Below, one piece after another: positions 11,581 through 23,240 of a stretch of DNA of 64,000 nucleotides. Every line of letters begins with the position of its first letter. Position 1 is the stretch's first letter. The DNA comes from Lycium barbarum (taxonomy: Eukaryota > Streptophyta > Magnoliopsida > Solanales > Solanaceae). The notes under the pieces are model-generated. The model was not told where the DNA came from and ran no database searches. It saw only the letters and a program-made list of their open reading frames with translations. The stretch covers positions 21,522,380 to 21,586,379 of the forward strand of contig NC_083344.1 of the NCBI RefSeq assembly GCF_019175385.1, read 5' to 3'. The translations under genes were made by a program, and so were the position numbers.

Positions 11581-11782
11581 GGTATATATGCTCACTTTTC
11601 ATGCTTTTGGCCGTGTGTGGCCATAGATATGTTGATATTGTGATGTATCCCTTTGAGGCGATGATATTACGGATTGTTGTGACAGGTTGGTAGTGCCAAA
11701 TTACAAGGGAAACTCTGGCAAAATTTTCGCAGGATCCCGAGTGTTTAACATTCGAGGACGAATGTTCCAAAAGGGGGGTAAA

Positions 11783-13858
11783 TGTTACACCTTGGAAATT
11801 TCCCTGTGAACGTACAATGGATAGGCTAACAAAGGACATAGCATATATGATGTTTTGATGGGTAAGAAATAGTATTTGATGGCCCTAAACGAGATTTCAA
11901 AGGCATATAAGGCAAGGAAAGAAAGTTGTCAAGGAAAGCAAATCACATGTTGTGTGTCGGACAAGAATTACGAGCATTAAGTTAATGATATTCTAATGAC
12001 GTCTTGGAGATGAGTAATGACGTCCCTTAGATTGTTCTGGATAAGTTTGTCGGGACAGCTTTTATGATGTAATATAAGGGACTCTTCTGATTTCATTTTC
12101 ATTTTCATTTCATTTCACACTTCTTCATCTTTCAAGACCTCTAGAAACCTCCATATATTTCATCCATGAGAATTCAAAGGAGATTGATGATTAATTTCAT
12201 CAAACCAACAAGAATCTAGAGTAAGAAACTCATTAAAGTCATCTAATCCAAGAAATCCCAAGAGAAGTGAAATAGGGTTTTGGTGTTAGAAGAGTATTTT
12301 CGTTCAAGGCTTAATTCTACACTATCTAAGGTAGAACGTGGCATTGAAGGAGAACAAGCGAACGGTAAATTAGTTAAACGTAAAAGGTATGTGAGGCTAG
12401 TCCCTTCTTTCTATGGCATGAGTCTAATGGTATGATTCTGCATTCCTTTTCATGAATTCTCTATATCCCGAAAAGTGAAGAGTCTTTGATTACGAACAGC
12501 TATATGAGATAAGAGATGTGTTATGTGTTGTACATACTCACCTTATATACTACTTCCTTCAAGGTGAGGCAGAATACTTGTGAATGCTCCATAATGACTA
12601 ATTATTGATTCTGAAAACGTGAAAGTTGCATATTTGCACTTTGGCCCAGTTGATCGTAAAGTGAAATACGGACCGTAAAGTGGTTTACGGGCCGTAAACT
12701 GCCATGTTGTATTTCAAATTCCAAAACTTTGACTTTCTGCCAAATGCTCAAATGGTTAAATACGGACCATAAACTAAAATACGGATCGTAAATCGAGTTC
12801 ATAAATCACCATGTCCTCAGCCTGACTTTCTGGTTCTGTCATCCTTTAATACGCCCATGGAATACGGACCGTAAACTGAGTTTACGACCACTGTTGCACT
12901 TCCAATTATTTTCATTCCAAATCTGTTCTACTTCTTGAAAAACCACGCCACACCAGTCACCCCGATAAAGTATAGTTGTCTTGAGTCTTCATGCATGTAC
13001 TATGATAAGCATATTATAATGATGATATACACTGCGCCTATATGGCCGGGCAGTCACCGCTAAAACGGGCAGCGTATACACCATGGCCAGAGGGTATGGG
13101 CAGACACCACTAGTGGGCGGCATGAGATGATACCCCGGACGCGGGAGGCCTGGACACAGGCTAATGTTATGATTATCACACCGATCTGAAATGGACGGGC
13201 AGCTTACACATTACTACACCGTACCTATATGGACGGGCATCTTATACATTATGCACATATGATATGATGATGAGTATGAGTAAGACAGCATGACTTATTT
13301 CCTTTATACTTGGCAGTCAGATATAGATGATCCATATTGATATTTCCCTTTGCATCATTGCCTTATTTCATTGTTTATGCCTTTCATACTCTGTACAATA
13401 TTCGTACTGACGTTCGTTTTCTTTGGACGCTGTGTTCATGCCCACAGGTAGACAGGGAAGAGAGCTCGACCCAGATCTGTAGTAGCCGTCAGCCGATTGA
13501 AAGCACCCCTTTGTTCCGGAGGTGCATGATTAATCTTTTGTGTATATTCATGTATATGTATTTTTGGGCATGACGGGGTCTTGTCCCGTCCTTGTGTTTA
13601 GCACTCCAGTAGAGGCTCGTAGATACGCAGTGTGGGTTAGATGGTCTCACGAGATGTTATTATGTATATATATTATTTTGATGGCCGAGAGGCATATTTA
13701 TATAAAAGTATTTGTGTTTCCATGTGAAATATGATTTTCCTACAATTTGAGTATAAATGTGATAAAAGAGAACTAAATGAGCATGATGAGAAATAGAACG
13801 AGCGGTGCTCGGTGGTTAGCCTCGGGTACCCGTCGCGGCCCCTAGCTGGGTCGTGACA
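11783..13858 (+). repeat. Element B 3' LTR (full length)
   Basis: 2076 bp, from TGTTACACC to GTGACA, preceded by the purine tract AAAAGGGGGGTAAA (11769-11782) and followed by the TSD GTATT. It contains the TATA-like word near 12070, an array of TACGGACCGTA-like words (12654-12890), one CTCACCTT/AAGGTGAG hairpin (about 12538-12580) and a conserved 3' end with the palindrome CGGGTACCCG. No coding capacity. Confidence 0.92.
12654..12890 (+). repeat. Array of TACGG(A/C)CCGTA-like near-palindromes in B 3' LTR
   Basis: At least six copies of a near-palindromic, CpG-containing word (ATACGGACCGTAAA, TTTACGGGCCGTAAAC, ATACGGACCATAAAC, ATACGGATCGTAAA, ATACGGACCGTAAAC and a half copy). The segment is absent from the deleted 5' LTR. 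Function unknown; a protein-binding or methylation-sensitive array is possible. Confidence 0.7.
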
Positions 13859-15714
13859 GTATTCATGAGACATTTACTACCCACACATACGTATCTACAA
13901 TCCTCTACTGGAGTACGGAGACAAAAGGACGGGATAAGACCCTGTTATACCCAAATATGAACACAAAAGAATGCATCAATAAGCTGTACCTCCGGAGTAG
14001 TGGGGTGCTCCTATGTAAGCTGATATAGCTCCTAAGAATCTGGGCCGCCTCCCTGTCTACCTGTGGGCATGAACACAGCGTCCATAAAAAGAAAGGACGT
14101 CAGTACGAACAATGTACTGAGTATGTAAGGCATACACAATAACAGGATAAAGAGATGCATGAATATGAGATAACGGGGTAACCTGTAACTGATTTGCCTC
14201 TGGAGGCTGAGTCATGCATGCTAACTTAGATAATAAACAACATCATATCATATAAGCATATATATTCACACGACCATATAGGTACGGTGTGATCATCATT
14301 AGCCCGCATCCGGGCCTCCCGCGTCCGGGGTAAACATCTCATATCGCCCACTAGTGATGTCTGCCCATGCCATCTAGACATGGCATAATCATCATAACAG
14401 CTACCTACTACGCATGTCATAGTAGTGACTGCCCAGCCATATAGGCGCGGTGTAATCACACATATAAATAATATGAGGCATGCATGGGAGCTCAAGTAAA
14501 AGCTATAACTTTATCGGAGTGACATAAGGTCGGAAGCCTCCGATTACATTATGGAATGATCCTCATCGCTATATCTAACCTTAAAGGAACTAATATCATG
14601 AGGTGGAGTATCAACAAGAAGTGAAATCAATGGAATCATAAGGATAAGACTATCAAGGTTATCATAACATCATTATAGTAGAACATGTCTCATCTACAAC
14701 TCATTAGAAGTCCTAACTTTTATCTTTTGGGATGTAAGAAGGTCGTGAGATATAAAGAAGAAATCATAACATTGGGGATCATGCCTTTGAAATAAGAAGA
14801 CTAGCCTTACATACCTTTACGTCTCTTTAACTTTTTTGACTAAACGCTTCCCTCCAAGTTCACGATTCTACATTCAAGAGAATTCGCACTAAGATTAGAT
14901 AACCGGAAACATACTTGAAGTTAAGCTAAGGCGACTAAGGCCTAACGAAAATTGGGCAGCACTTCCTTTGTTTCTACAATTTTCTCCATATAATATAACA
15001 ACTCCTAACATCAAAACAACATCCATAATATCATAATCAATAAACTTTGCTAAGCCAGACATTATTCAATTCTCAAAATTCCGTCTCAAAGTCAGCCATA
15101 ACCATAATTACCACCCAACGTCGTATTCATTCACATATAATGCTTCTTTAACATCCTTAGTATCATTCATAACAATATTATACCCATGATGTGTCAAGAA
15201 CTATCATTCAAGTCCAGCCATTATTCAAAAATACTATTATTTTCACATTTGAGCTCCATTTTCTACTTTCCTCCTCAATCCAAGTCTTTCAACCTCTCAA
15301 TATTCTTATTACCATGAAATGAGCATAAAACTCACCTTTGATTTTGTAGGAAGGATCTTTGAATAAAGATACTTCGCTTGGAGAAAACCCTAGCTTTAAT
15401 TTCAAAGGAATCCTTGACTTCCATAAGCCCTAAAGAACCTCTTTGCACTTGATTCTACTAATCTTTGGTGTTTAATCTTGATTTATCATGGGTTTATGTT
15501 GATATAGTGTGGGGAAGATTCTAGAGGTGTGGAGAGGGTTGGAGAAGATGATAAATGAAAAAAAAAAAAAGCTTGGGTCATCCATATATGAAAAAAAATC
15601 TGACCCGTTGGGCAATTATACAAGTATCCCTTCTTACTTGTAGGGACATCATATACACCTTAACTTACGTCAGTTTATTCACCGCTCAAAAACCCGAAAT
15701 TCCGAGGTGTAACA
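13859..15714 (-). repeat. Element A 5' LTR, outer (right) part
   Basis: Continuation of the minus-strand LTR after B; the first 5 bp (GTATT) are the duplicated target. It ends AGGTGTAACA at 15714, so the LTR starts TGTTACACCTC on the minus strand. Total LTR length without B is about 2.03 kb, close to the B LTR. It shares blocks with the B and G LTRs, such as the CATGAACACAGCGTCC region near 14070. No coding capacity. Confidence 0.88.
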
Positions 15715-15738
15715 TATATATATATATATATATATATA
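15713..15738. repeat. (TA)n microsatellite
   Basis: About 12 TA units directly outside the A LTR end. Element A probably inserted at or beside it, or it grew there after insertion. Confidence 0.85.
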
Positions 15739-16298
15739 GCACATTTGACCAGAGGTGATGATGTGGCCTATGTTTTTTCTTGGAAACACTTGGGAGATAT
15801 TACACTGATTGCACGATGATTCTAGGTTGTGTGATACCGGATGGTCAGCAGGCGTGATGGGTGGAAAGGTCTTCTCTAGGCTGTGTGTTAAGGAGCGTCA
15901 TAGTACATGGACTCCGGGTCCCCATGGGTCATGACCGTTGAGTCGTGATGTTCTGCTCGAGGAATGTGTGTACACAGTATTGATATATGGCCATTGCATT
16001 AATGTTATCCATACCATTGTATTGCACTTATTTATCATCATTGTGATTGGATTGTTATTTAGTTGTGGATACTTGGTTGAATATTTTACCAGTTTTAATG
16101 AGTTCTTGGAACACTTGAGATTAGATTCTTTAATAATAGGCTTGATCAGATATGATGAGATTGGAAACACTCGAGTTTAGATACTTCACTATAGAATTGA
16201 TCGGTTATGCAACCTTGTTGGTAGCTGATGGTTTGAATATTGATGTGAATTGTTGATACTTGACGAATTCTAAGATATTGATAAGACTGTATTATACT
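15739..16298 (+). repeat. Element H LTR, left visible piece (tentative)
   Basis: 560 bp with no convincing gene. It lies between A and S and appears to continue across S, C and their TSDs into 59685-60166, which ends like a Tekay-type LTR. I therefore read it as the U3/R part of an old plus-strand LTR. Its start would lie left of element A, outside the window. The short reading frames here have no recognisable motif. Confidence 0.5.
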
Positions 16299-16344
16299 TG
16301 TTGACACCCAATTTTGTCCCGCCTCTCCTCCGAAATACATATTT

Positions 16345-17000
16345 GCGCTTCTAATATTAAAAAATAAATAAAATAAATAAATAAATAAACAAATAAAAAA
16401 AAATATAATAATAAAAAATAATAAAAAAATAAATAAATAAATAATAATATATATTATGTTTACTATAGTTATTAGCCTCTTATCAATAACGACGTTTTAT
16501 TATTCTGTTACAACTATTATTATTATCATTATTATTAATATTAATAACTATTATTATTATTCTTAAATTATCATTATTACTAATTGTCATTATTATTATT
16601 ATTGTTAATTACTAATCACTATTATCAGCGTTATTTTGTTATCAATTATTAATCATCATTATCATCGTTATTTTATTATTAATTATTGTCATTGTTTTAT
16701 CAATAATTGTTATTTATTTATTATTATCATCATCATTATTATTATTATTATTATCATTATTATCTTATTATTACCACTATTATTGTTATTATTATTAATT
16801 TATTAACGTTTTGTCACTATCAATAATTGTTATTTATTATTGTTATCTTGTTATTAATTATTATCATCTTTATTATTATTATTATTAATTATTATCATTT
16901 TAATTATCAATGTTTGTTATCTACTATTATTATTATATCTATTATTATTTTTATCGCCATTATCATTATTACCATTATCATTATTGTTATCATTATTAGC
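16345..17000. repeat. TTA/ATT-rich low-complexity tract in S
   Basis: About 650 bp of degenerate TTATTATTATC repeats following an AAATAAATAA stretch. Open frames here (Ile-rich) are artefacts of composition. Confidence 0.85.
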
Positions 17001-20000
17001 AGTACTATTACCGCTAGTCATTCGCTACGGCTATTTAGTATTATTGAAACTGGCATTTCTCGGCATTTTATCAACTCCCGCATGCACATCGCATTTATTT
17101 TCGCGCATTTAAAATGATAGCTTCATTTATCGTTAAAATTTTTATTGCACGGTCAGTGCAACAACATATAATTTATTATCCGGGTCTTTTTACAATTACA
17201 CATTTTTTCGTACTAGGTGATATTCTGGCACCCTTAGTATATCGTTAATCAAAATGGGTCTTTTATTCAAATTTCGAAGACGAACTATTTCTTGCACTCG
17301 GTCCGCATTTTGACTTATCGGACTCCAAATCAAAGCCCGATTGACTCCTGATATTTTTTGGACTAGTCCATATCCCTTATCTCAATTTTTGGAATAATCC
17401 GTGTTTTAATTTATTAGCCTATTCTTTTAATACCCGGTCTAAAAATTGACCCAGTCCACAAATGGACCAGGCCCGATCCATTTTCGTTCAAAATAAGGGA
17501 AAAGGGTTTCCCTTATTCCCTTCATTATCGTCTCCGCCTCTTTCCTTCTTCTCCGTCGCCACCCACTTCCTCACCACCACCTCCATCTCCGGCCATCCCC
17601 CTCATCCCCTTTCGCCTACGCTTCCTTCCTTCCCCTTCCCTTTCCCTTTACCCCCAAACCCTAAAGCCGTCGCCCATTCTCCCATCGCCACCCCACTGTT
17701 TCTCTCTCCCATACCCCCCACGTGACCTCCCACTCACCTCTGACACACACCCACGTTACCCTTGTTCCCCACGCTCCCTTCTTCTGCAACCCCCACTTCC
17801 CCTATTCGTCTTGTCCCCCCCGCTCCTCTCTCTCTTCCTTTTCGGACGAAAACCCTAGTTCAAACCTAAGATTGATGTTATAAATAATGTTTTCCCAAGT
17901 CAGTAGGAGGAGGAAGAGATTCCGGAGGAGGAAATTCGGAGCCATACAAAATCCCTTGAAAAATTGAGTTCTTTAGCCCCAAAAAAATCTATAGAAATTG
18001 AAGCTTTCGTTTTTGTCGCTAAAAAAAACCTCCTAAGCAAAATTTCAGTTCTATCAGTCCTTTTATCTTTGGGAATCGAGTTTTGAAGTGTTCGAGTGTG
18101 AATCGAAGACCCCGTACCCACTTCGCTGCACTCGAAGGAGGTAATTTCTCCTCCTTTAAGCCATTTTTTTTACAGCCGGATCTATATGTAATATCTATTT
18201 TGTTTGGTGCTCAGACGAGCTCGTTTTAGTTTGTTTGTGTATGGATCTTATTTTTGTTTTATTCCATGTTGATGAATATCCGTGGTTGATTGGTTGACTC
18301 AGATGTTATCGTATTATTACTTTAATGTTGTCGCTATGATTAGTCTTGAAACACATCATTAATCTTTATATGAGTCTGGATATTACTAATCCACGTATTT
18401 ATGGATGCTATCTAGTGTCTTATTTGAACGATGTTTCATGTTTAACCCATTCTAGTCATGTATTCTCATGCAGCCAGGACCTACTTAAATCATTAATTTC
18501 CTCATATACCTACTGCTTTTTTTTTAGCCTGATCTTGCATGTGCATTTAACTGTTGTCGCCTGTTATACTGCAAGTTTGTTAGCATGTTCATTAGATGAT
18601 AGTTTGTGCACTCTGTTGGCACAATAGCATGCTTAAAGATCAAATAGCCATGCGGTTCCTCTTTGTTTGACCCTTGTTTGAGTTTGAACCAGTGTAAAGG
18701 GGGGCTCATTAATCTGTATGTCTTGTATGTGATTAAGGGTCTTTTCTTTATTGAGAATGATACATGTCTACTGCTTCACATGACTTAAAGCTGCTTGCAT
18801 CTCACCCCCAGTAGACTTTAAAGTTAAAAAAAATGTATGCAGATCTGCTTGGGACCTGTCTGAACTAGGATTATGAGTCACTTTGGGATAGTTTATTGAA
18901 TAAGATTTCACTAGTAGATGGTTAAGTAGTGGATGCTCTTCTTTTCAAAGGAGTCAACATTGGTTCTTTAAAACTGTTTGATCACCTTATGTTCAGTTTA
19001 ATTTGTTTGCATTACATTTGATTGTTTTTTTCGGAAAGAATGAATTTCAAGATGAGATTAGGAAAAGGTAAAGTCAAATTCTGGGGTTTTCTTTTGAGTT
19101 GCGCACTATTTGACATATGTTGATTGCCATGGATGTTTGTACTTCCCTGTTTGTTGTCACCTTACTTAAAAGACAAAAGAGGAGTCCTGGGGTTTGCTAA
19201 GTGTCCTGCTAAGTATCTGATTGTCTCTCTTGACCAGGAATTGTTGGCATGAATTGGCCAACCTATTTTTTCCAAAAAAAACCTACTTATTTTGTAATAA
19301 GCTTAGTAAACAGGAAACCAATTCTAGCTTCTCTCATTGTCTGGTAAAAAATGAATAAGGATTAATGACCTCCTGGAGTCCATTAGACTAAAATGATGAT
19401 CTTTCTTTCTTGTCCCATCCTTAACTGATCTGTGGCTTCCTGATAAGTTCATTGTTATAGCTTGTTGTGTGGTTTCTGAGTATTAAAAGGAAGAGCAAAG
19501 CTTAACAGAGTTGGGATCTAGATCTTAACTCTTTGAAAAGAAGTCATCTGATCATTGGAATTATTTAAATCTCTTTTTTTTTCTTTCAAAGGCATAATTG
19601 ATTTCCTACCCTTTACCCCTTTCTGTGATTTATAGCATATGCAGGTTTTGAATTCATCTATGCATTCCTGATATCATTTTGAACTCGATACTCCCTCTGT
19701 TTTTGTCTCTATAATGCACGCGTGTATGCCGCCTCCTGTAACTTTTAAAATTCGTCTTAATGTGTGCTTTACAGTTTGAATTGGGTTAAACCATGCCAAG
19801 GATAAATTGATAAGTATAAGTTGATTGCCACTCAGTTTGTACTTTCTTTTTTTATGTGTTATGCTAGTATCTTGGAACACAGGCAGTGCAGCATTTGTTG
19901 TATGATTTGGAATATTTTGAAGTCTTTTGAATGAAGGAGTGAAATACATGTTAGTTAAGTCATGCATACATTCGGATATCAATACATCTTCCTGTTAGAA

Positions 20001-20177
20001 TGTTGCGTATTTTGCAAGCACGTCTCGTTGAAGTGTGTATACGTAAGGTATACTTAAGATATACATATAATATACACAATCTACTTGTTTGACTGAGTTA
20101 TATTTCATATGGTTAGTATATCTCACTGATTGTATACTAATCTCCTTTTCCTTTCATTTTTTGCATGACCACCACAT

Positions 20178-20233
20178 ACGAGTCCGAGGGACTCGTTCTT
20201 CTTCTACATTCAGTGTTGGGCTAAAAGCCCAAC
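20178..20233 (+). other. Two adjacent perfect 8-bp-arm hairpins in S
   Basis: ACGAGTCC-GAG-GGACTCGT (20178-20196) and GTTGGGCT-AAA-AGCCCAAC (20215-20233), 18 bp apart. They lie in the distal part of the LTR, downstream of the pyrimidine tract. They may help RNA 3'-end formation or packaging; this is inference. Confidence 0.6.
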
Positions 20234-21272
20234 AAAAATCCTTCTCTCGAGTCAGCCCACCCGCAGCAGAAATTTTAAAGGGAATTCTGGGCCAAGGCCC
20301 ACTAGACAGGAACAGCCCACCAGCAGCAGATCAGCAGCCCCATAGTGGGCTGGCCCATTCAATTTATTGCCCTTTCATTTTATTTTGTGCTCATTGACTT
20401 GTATTAGGCAACTAACTTTTAATTTTGGATAAATCCGGATGAATTAGTGGGTTTAGTTAGAGAATGGGTAGTTAGTTTAAGAAAAATAACAAAAAATATT
20501 TGTAAACACCTTTAAGGTTATCTAAGTTATGCATACATTTAGCCGAATGTAGTTAATAAAACATAATTCTGTTTATACTTCTAAAAAATGCAAAGTTAAG
20601 TAGTATCACCTAGGGTAGTTTGTTTAGGTATTTATTAAAACACTGCACAAATTCGCGTTTTCTTCTATTTTTATTCAAATCTTATTTTAAATAGTTTTTA
20701 TTATTCAGAGTCATTGTAACACCTATAAGTTAGTTTGAATGGCGCTTGAAGTTTCTCTTTATGCAAATTATTATATTTTTCTACAAACCCCATTCTAAAT
20801 AGCGTCTTTACTTAAAGTCTTAGTAACTTTTATAAGTTTTATTTTAAAGGGCATCTAAAATTTTCTTTTATGCAAATTATTATATTTTCTTTAAATCTTA
20901 TCTTAAGCAATATTCTCATATTTTTTTTTCTTAAAACCTTAGTGATATTTCTTAGCTTCTTTTCTTAAAATTTCAAGCATCTTTAACATTAATTCATTAA
21001 CCTAAGTTTGGTCGGATAACCGTAAGTTAACGGATTCTAAAGGATGCCTAACCCCTTCCCTTTAGGATAATATAGAACCCTTACCTAGAATCATATTAGT
21101 TAAGCAGACTATTAACAGAGGTTTAGTTAACTTTACCTTAGTTAATAATTAGGTGTCCTAATTCACCGTAAAATCAATTAGGTGGCGACTCTTTAAAATA
21201 AATAATTTAGGAATCTCCAATATGTTGTACTCCGCTTTAATCTCCCGGGTTAAAAAGGGGTATAACAATACT

Positions 21273-21297
21273 TGTACTTGATTGTGAGCATGCTTAT
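21273..21297 (+). repeat. Element H LTR, 25-bp piece between S and C
   Basis: A short remnant of the old target LTR. It ends CTTAT (21293-21297), which pairs with CCTAT (59680-59684) beyond element C as a target duplication with one mismatch. Confidence 0.55.
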
Positions 21298-21759
21298 TGT
21301 CACGACCCAATTAGAGGGCCATGACGGGCACCCGGAACTGACCTACGAAGTACCTCTAAACATACATCTCATAACCATTTCGAAGTGGGCCATAAGATAG
21401 CTCATGAATATCATACTTAGTACAGTCATCAACAACGATGCCCATAATCATAAGCCGACAAGGCTACCCGAATATTATACAACAATAAGAACTGATAAAG
21501 TTAAGGAACATCTAGCTACATACATCTGTCTATGAGCCTCTAAATAAAATACATGAATCCGTAAGGACAGGTTAGAACTCCGTCGTGCCCAAGTATACAC
21601 ACAAAAGAGAAGTACCAATAAGTTGTAGCTCCGGAACAACTGGAGCCTTTCTGAAACTCCGCTGATAAAGCTCCTACGAAACTCCGCTGATAAAGCTCAT
21701 CATAATTATCATCATGGGACATACTTATCTTTGGCGTCATAAGAAACTCTACAAATCAT
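21298..21759 (-). repeat. Element C 3' LTR, distal part
   Basis: Matches the 5' LTR at 41677 onward. Compared with the 5' LTR it lacks about 500 bp after CTCCTACGAA (about 21680). At the break, a 21-bp segment (21653-21673) is repeated at 21678-21698, a templated filler. It ends ATCAT, the target site of D. Confidence 0.9.
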
Positions 21760-22078
21760 TGATATTTGGCACAAATATCATGTTTTGTGTCATTTTACAT
21801 CATATTCTTATGACTTTTATCGCTTAATTCATAAGGCAATCGTCGTATTTGAACTTATGTCATTATATTTCATGTGTATAGGTACGACGATGACAAACAA
21901 TGGAAAACTGTGCTTAAAGTGAGTGATTTTGGAGCATATGACGATTAGACCTGGTGACGAGTCGAAGACCACAAGTGATGAACTAAAAGGAAAAATAATT
22001 GAACTGAAGGTCTCGCTTTTCATCCGCATCGCGTGAAGAAAGCAGACAAGGCCAGCCCAGGCATTACCATCAGGCGAT

Positions 22079-22097
22079 CCTTCCGCATCGCGGAAGG
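22079..22097. promoter_or_regulatory. CCTTCCGC-ATC-GCGGAAGG palindrome upstream of D TATA box
   Basis: Perfect 8-bp arms around ATC. Partial copies of the same word flank it at about 22023-22034 and 22131-22143. The trio is conserved in LTR 2 (about 26662-26785) and LTR 3 (about 34402-34525) with small changes. It lies about 120-200 bp upstream of the TATA box, so it is a candidate enhancer or methylation-sensitive site. Confidence 0.6.
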
Positions 22098-22218
22098 AAA
22101 GCGGGAGGCCTCAGGACATTGGGCTTTTCATCCGCATCGCGGAAGGAATGCGGGGTTCTGCGCAGCTTTCCCGGTTCGACTAGGATTAGGTTTACTTATT
22201 TTTTATTTTTACCCTAGA

Positions 22219-22228
22219 CTATATATAG
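22219..22228 (+). promoter_or_regulatory. TATA box of D LTR 1
   Basis: CTATATATAG, the classic plant LTR TATA box. Equivalent copies are at 26858-26867 (LTR 2) and 34597-34606 (LTR 3). Confidence 0.7.
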
Positions 22229-23107
22229 ACGTTTTATTAGCTGAAAACGGGGGTGCTGGGATTACTCAAAGACTTGTAAGCCACCGTTCTATTTTATCTC
22301 TCTTGGTTTATTTTATTTTTCATCTTTTGCAACCCTATATTATTCATGAATTCTTTCATCTATGATCGAATCATGTGTAGCAAAACTTCTTAATTCTAGG
22401 GTTGTGGCAAAAGACTTGAAAGTTGGTTTGATGACAATTATTATCTATTGATTTTCCATATTTTGGGTTGCATATTTATTCTTGATCTTAATTATTTTAT
22501 TATCTGGGCAATAGTTAGACACTATCTGTGGTGCGCGAACTGGACTTGAGAAAGGGAATTCACGTACGTAATAAGAATAAATAGAGTTTGTTCGATATAA
22601 TCGTTTCGCTACTGAGGATGGAAATATTCCCTTTAGCCCTACTTAGTTGAATACGGAGAAATAAATGCGTTCTTGTTACTTCTGATGACCATAGAGATAT
22701 AGGCGTTATAGTAACATCTACAGGCTTGTGAGTAGTTCGAGAGAATATCATAATGTATAATTAACCCGTCAACTAGTAATCTAGGAAATAAAATAGGTGG
22801 AATTCTCCGCAGATCAACTGGATTGTCGAAAGCCATGACCTTAGATCTTTCTCTCATCTGATAATTCTTACAATCTTTGTCAACATATTCCCGGGTACAA
22901 AAACACCTATCACAAATTGTTTACTTTTCAGTTTTAGTTTAGTACAACAAACATCTTGATTTTCACTTTCTTGAATAGTTTAATTCGAATTTGAATTAGC
23001 TTAACAGTAGAATCTAAGTCTCTGTGGGATCGATATCTGGACTTAACAGTCTATATTACTTGTACGACCACGTATACTTGCGTGTGCATTTGGGAGCGAC
23101 AAGTTTT

Positions 23108-23125
23108 TGGCGCCGTTGCCGGGGA
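23108..23125 (+). other. Element D primer binding site 1 (tRNA-Asp)
   Basis: TGGCGCCGTTGCCGGGGA, 6 bp after LTR 1, complementary to the 3' end expected for plant tRNA-Asp. The second copy is at 27746-27763 with one change (CTG for CCG). Confidence 0.88.
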
Positions 23126-23240
23126 CTTAGCAGTATTATGGTTTTTCTAATATGGATTTTTGAATTTCTATTCAAGTTTTTATTTGTTTATTATTATTTT
23201 ATTTTATTTTTAATTTAATATTTTGGTTAGCTTGCTTGAC

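Larger units (their letters stand above)
1258..13858 (+). mobile_element. Element B: Tekay-like LTR retrotransposon with internal tandem duplication
   Basis: Complete Ty3/gypsy insertion in the 5' LTR of element A. It starts TGTTACACC and ends GTGACA, flanked by the target-site duplication GTATT (1253-1257 and 13859-13863). Order: shortened 5' LTR, tRNA-Met primer site, gag, pol (protease, RT, RNase H, integrase, chromodomain), purine tract, the first 138 bp of an LTR, then a second gag (5'-truncated) and pol, purine tract, full 3' LTR. The two gag-pol units are offset by exactly 4638 bp over most of their length and are nearly identical. Both carry the same stop codons, so B is not autonomous now. 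Confidence 0.93.
16299..21267 (+). mobile_element. Element S: 4969-bp solo LTR, Tat/Ogre-like
   Basis: Starts TGTTGACACCC and ends TATAACA, flanked by perfect 5-bp repeats ATACT (16294-16298 and 21268-21272). There is no primer site, internal region or second LTR between the repeats, so it is a solo LTR left by LTR-LTR recombination. It includes a TTA/ATC-rich tract (16345-17000), a long pyrimidine-rich tract (about 17500-17840), and near the end the blocks GGATGCCTAACCCCTTCCC and GGTGGCGACTC, which I associate from memory with Tat/Ogre-type LTRs. The strand assumes the TGTTGACACC end is 5'. No supportable coding region. Confidence 0.85.
21760..23101 (+). repeat. Element D LTR 1
   Basis: 1342 bp. 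Contains three TCCGCATCGCGGA-type palindromes (22023-22143), a TATA box (22219-22228) and a 3' end GGGAGCGACA directly before the primer site. The LTR 2 and LTR 3 copies are similar at a few percent difference by eye. Confidence 0.92.

Noticed and set aside
15938..16180. 80-codon frame right of element A as a possible host gene
   Set aside because: No motif, low-complexity hydrophobic composition, and it lies in sequence that appears to be part of the old LTR H.
16827..17117. Ile-rich open frame of 96 codons
   Set aside because: Translation of a TTA/ATT low-complexity tract.
17462..17725. Pro/Ser-rich open frame of 87 codons
   Set aside because: It lies in the pyrimidine-rich tract of solo LTR S; the composition alone explains the frame and no family motif is seen.
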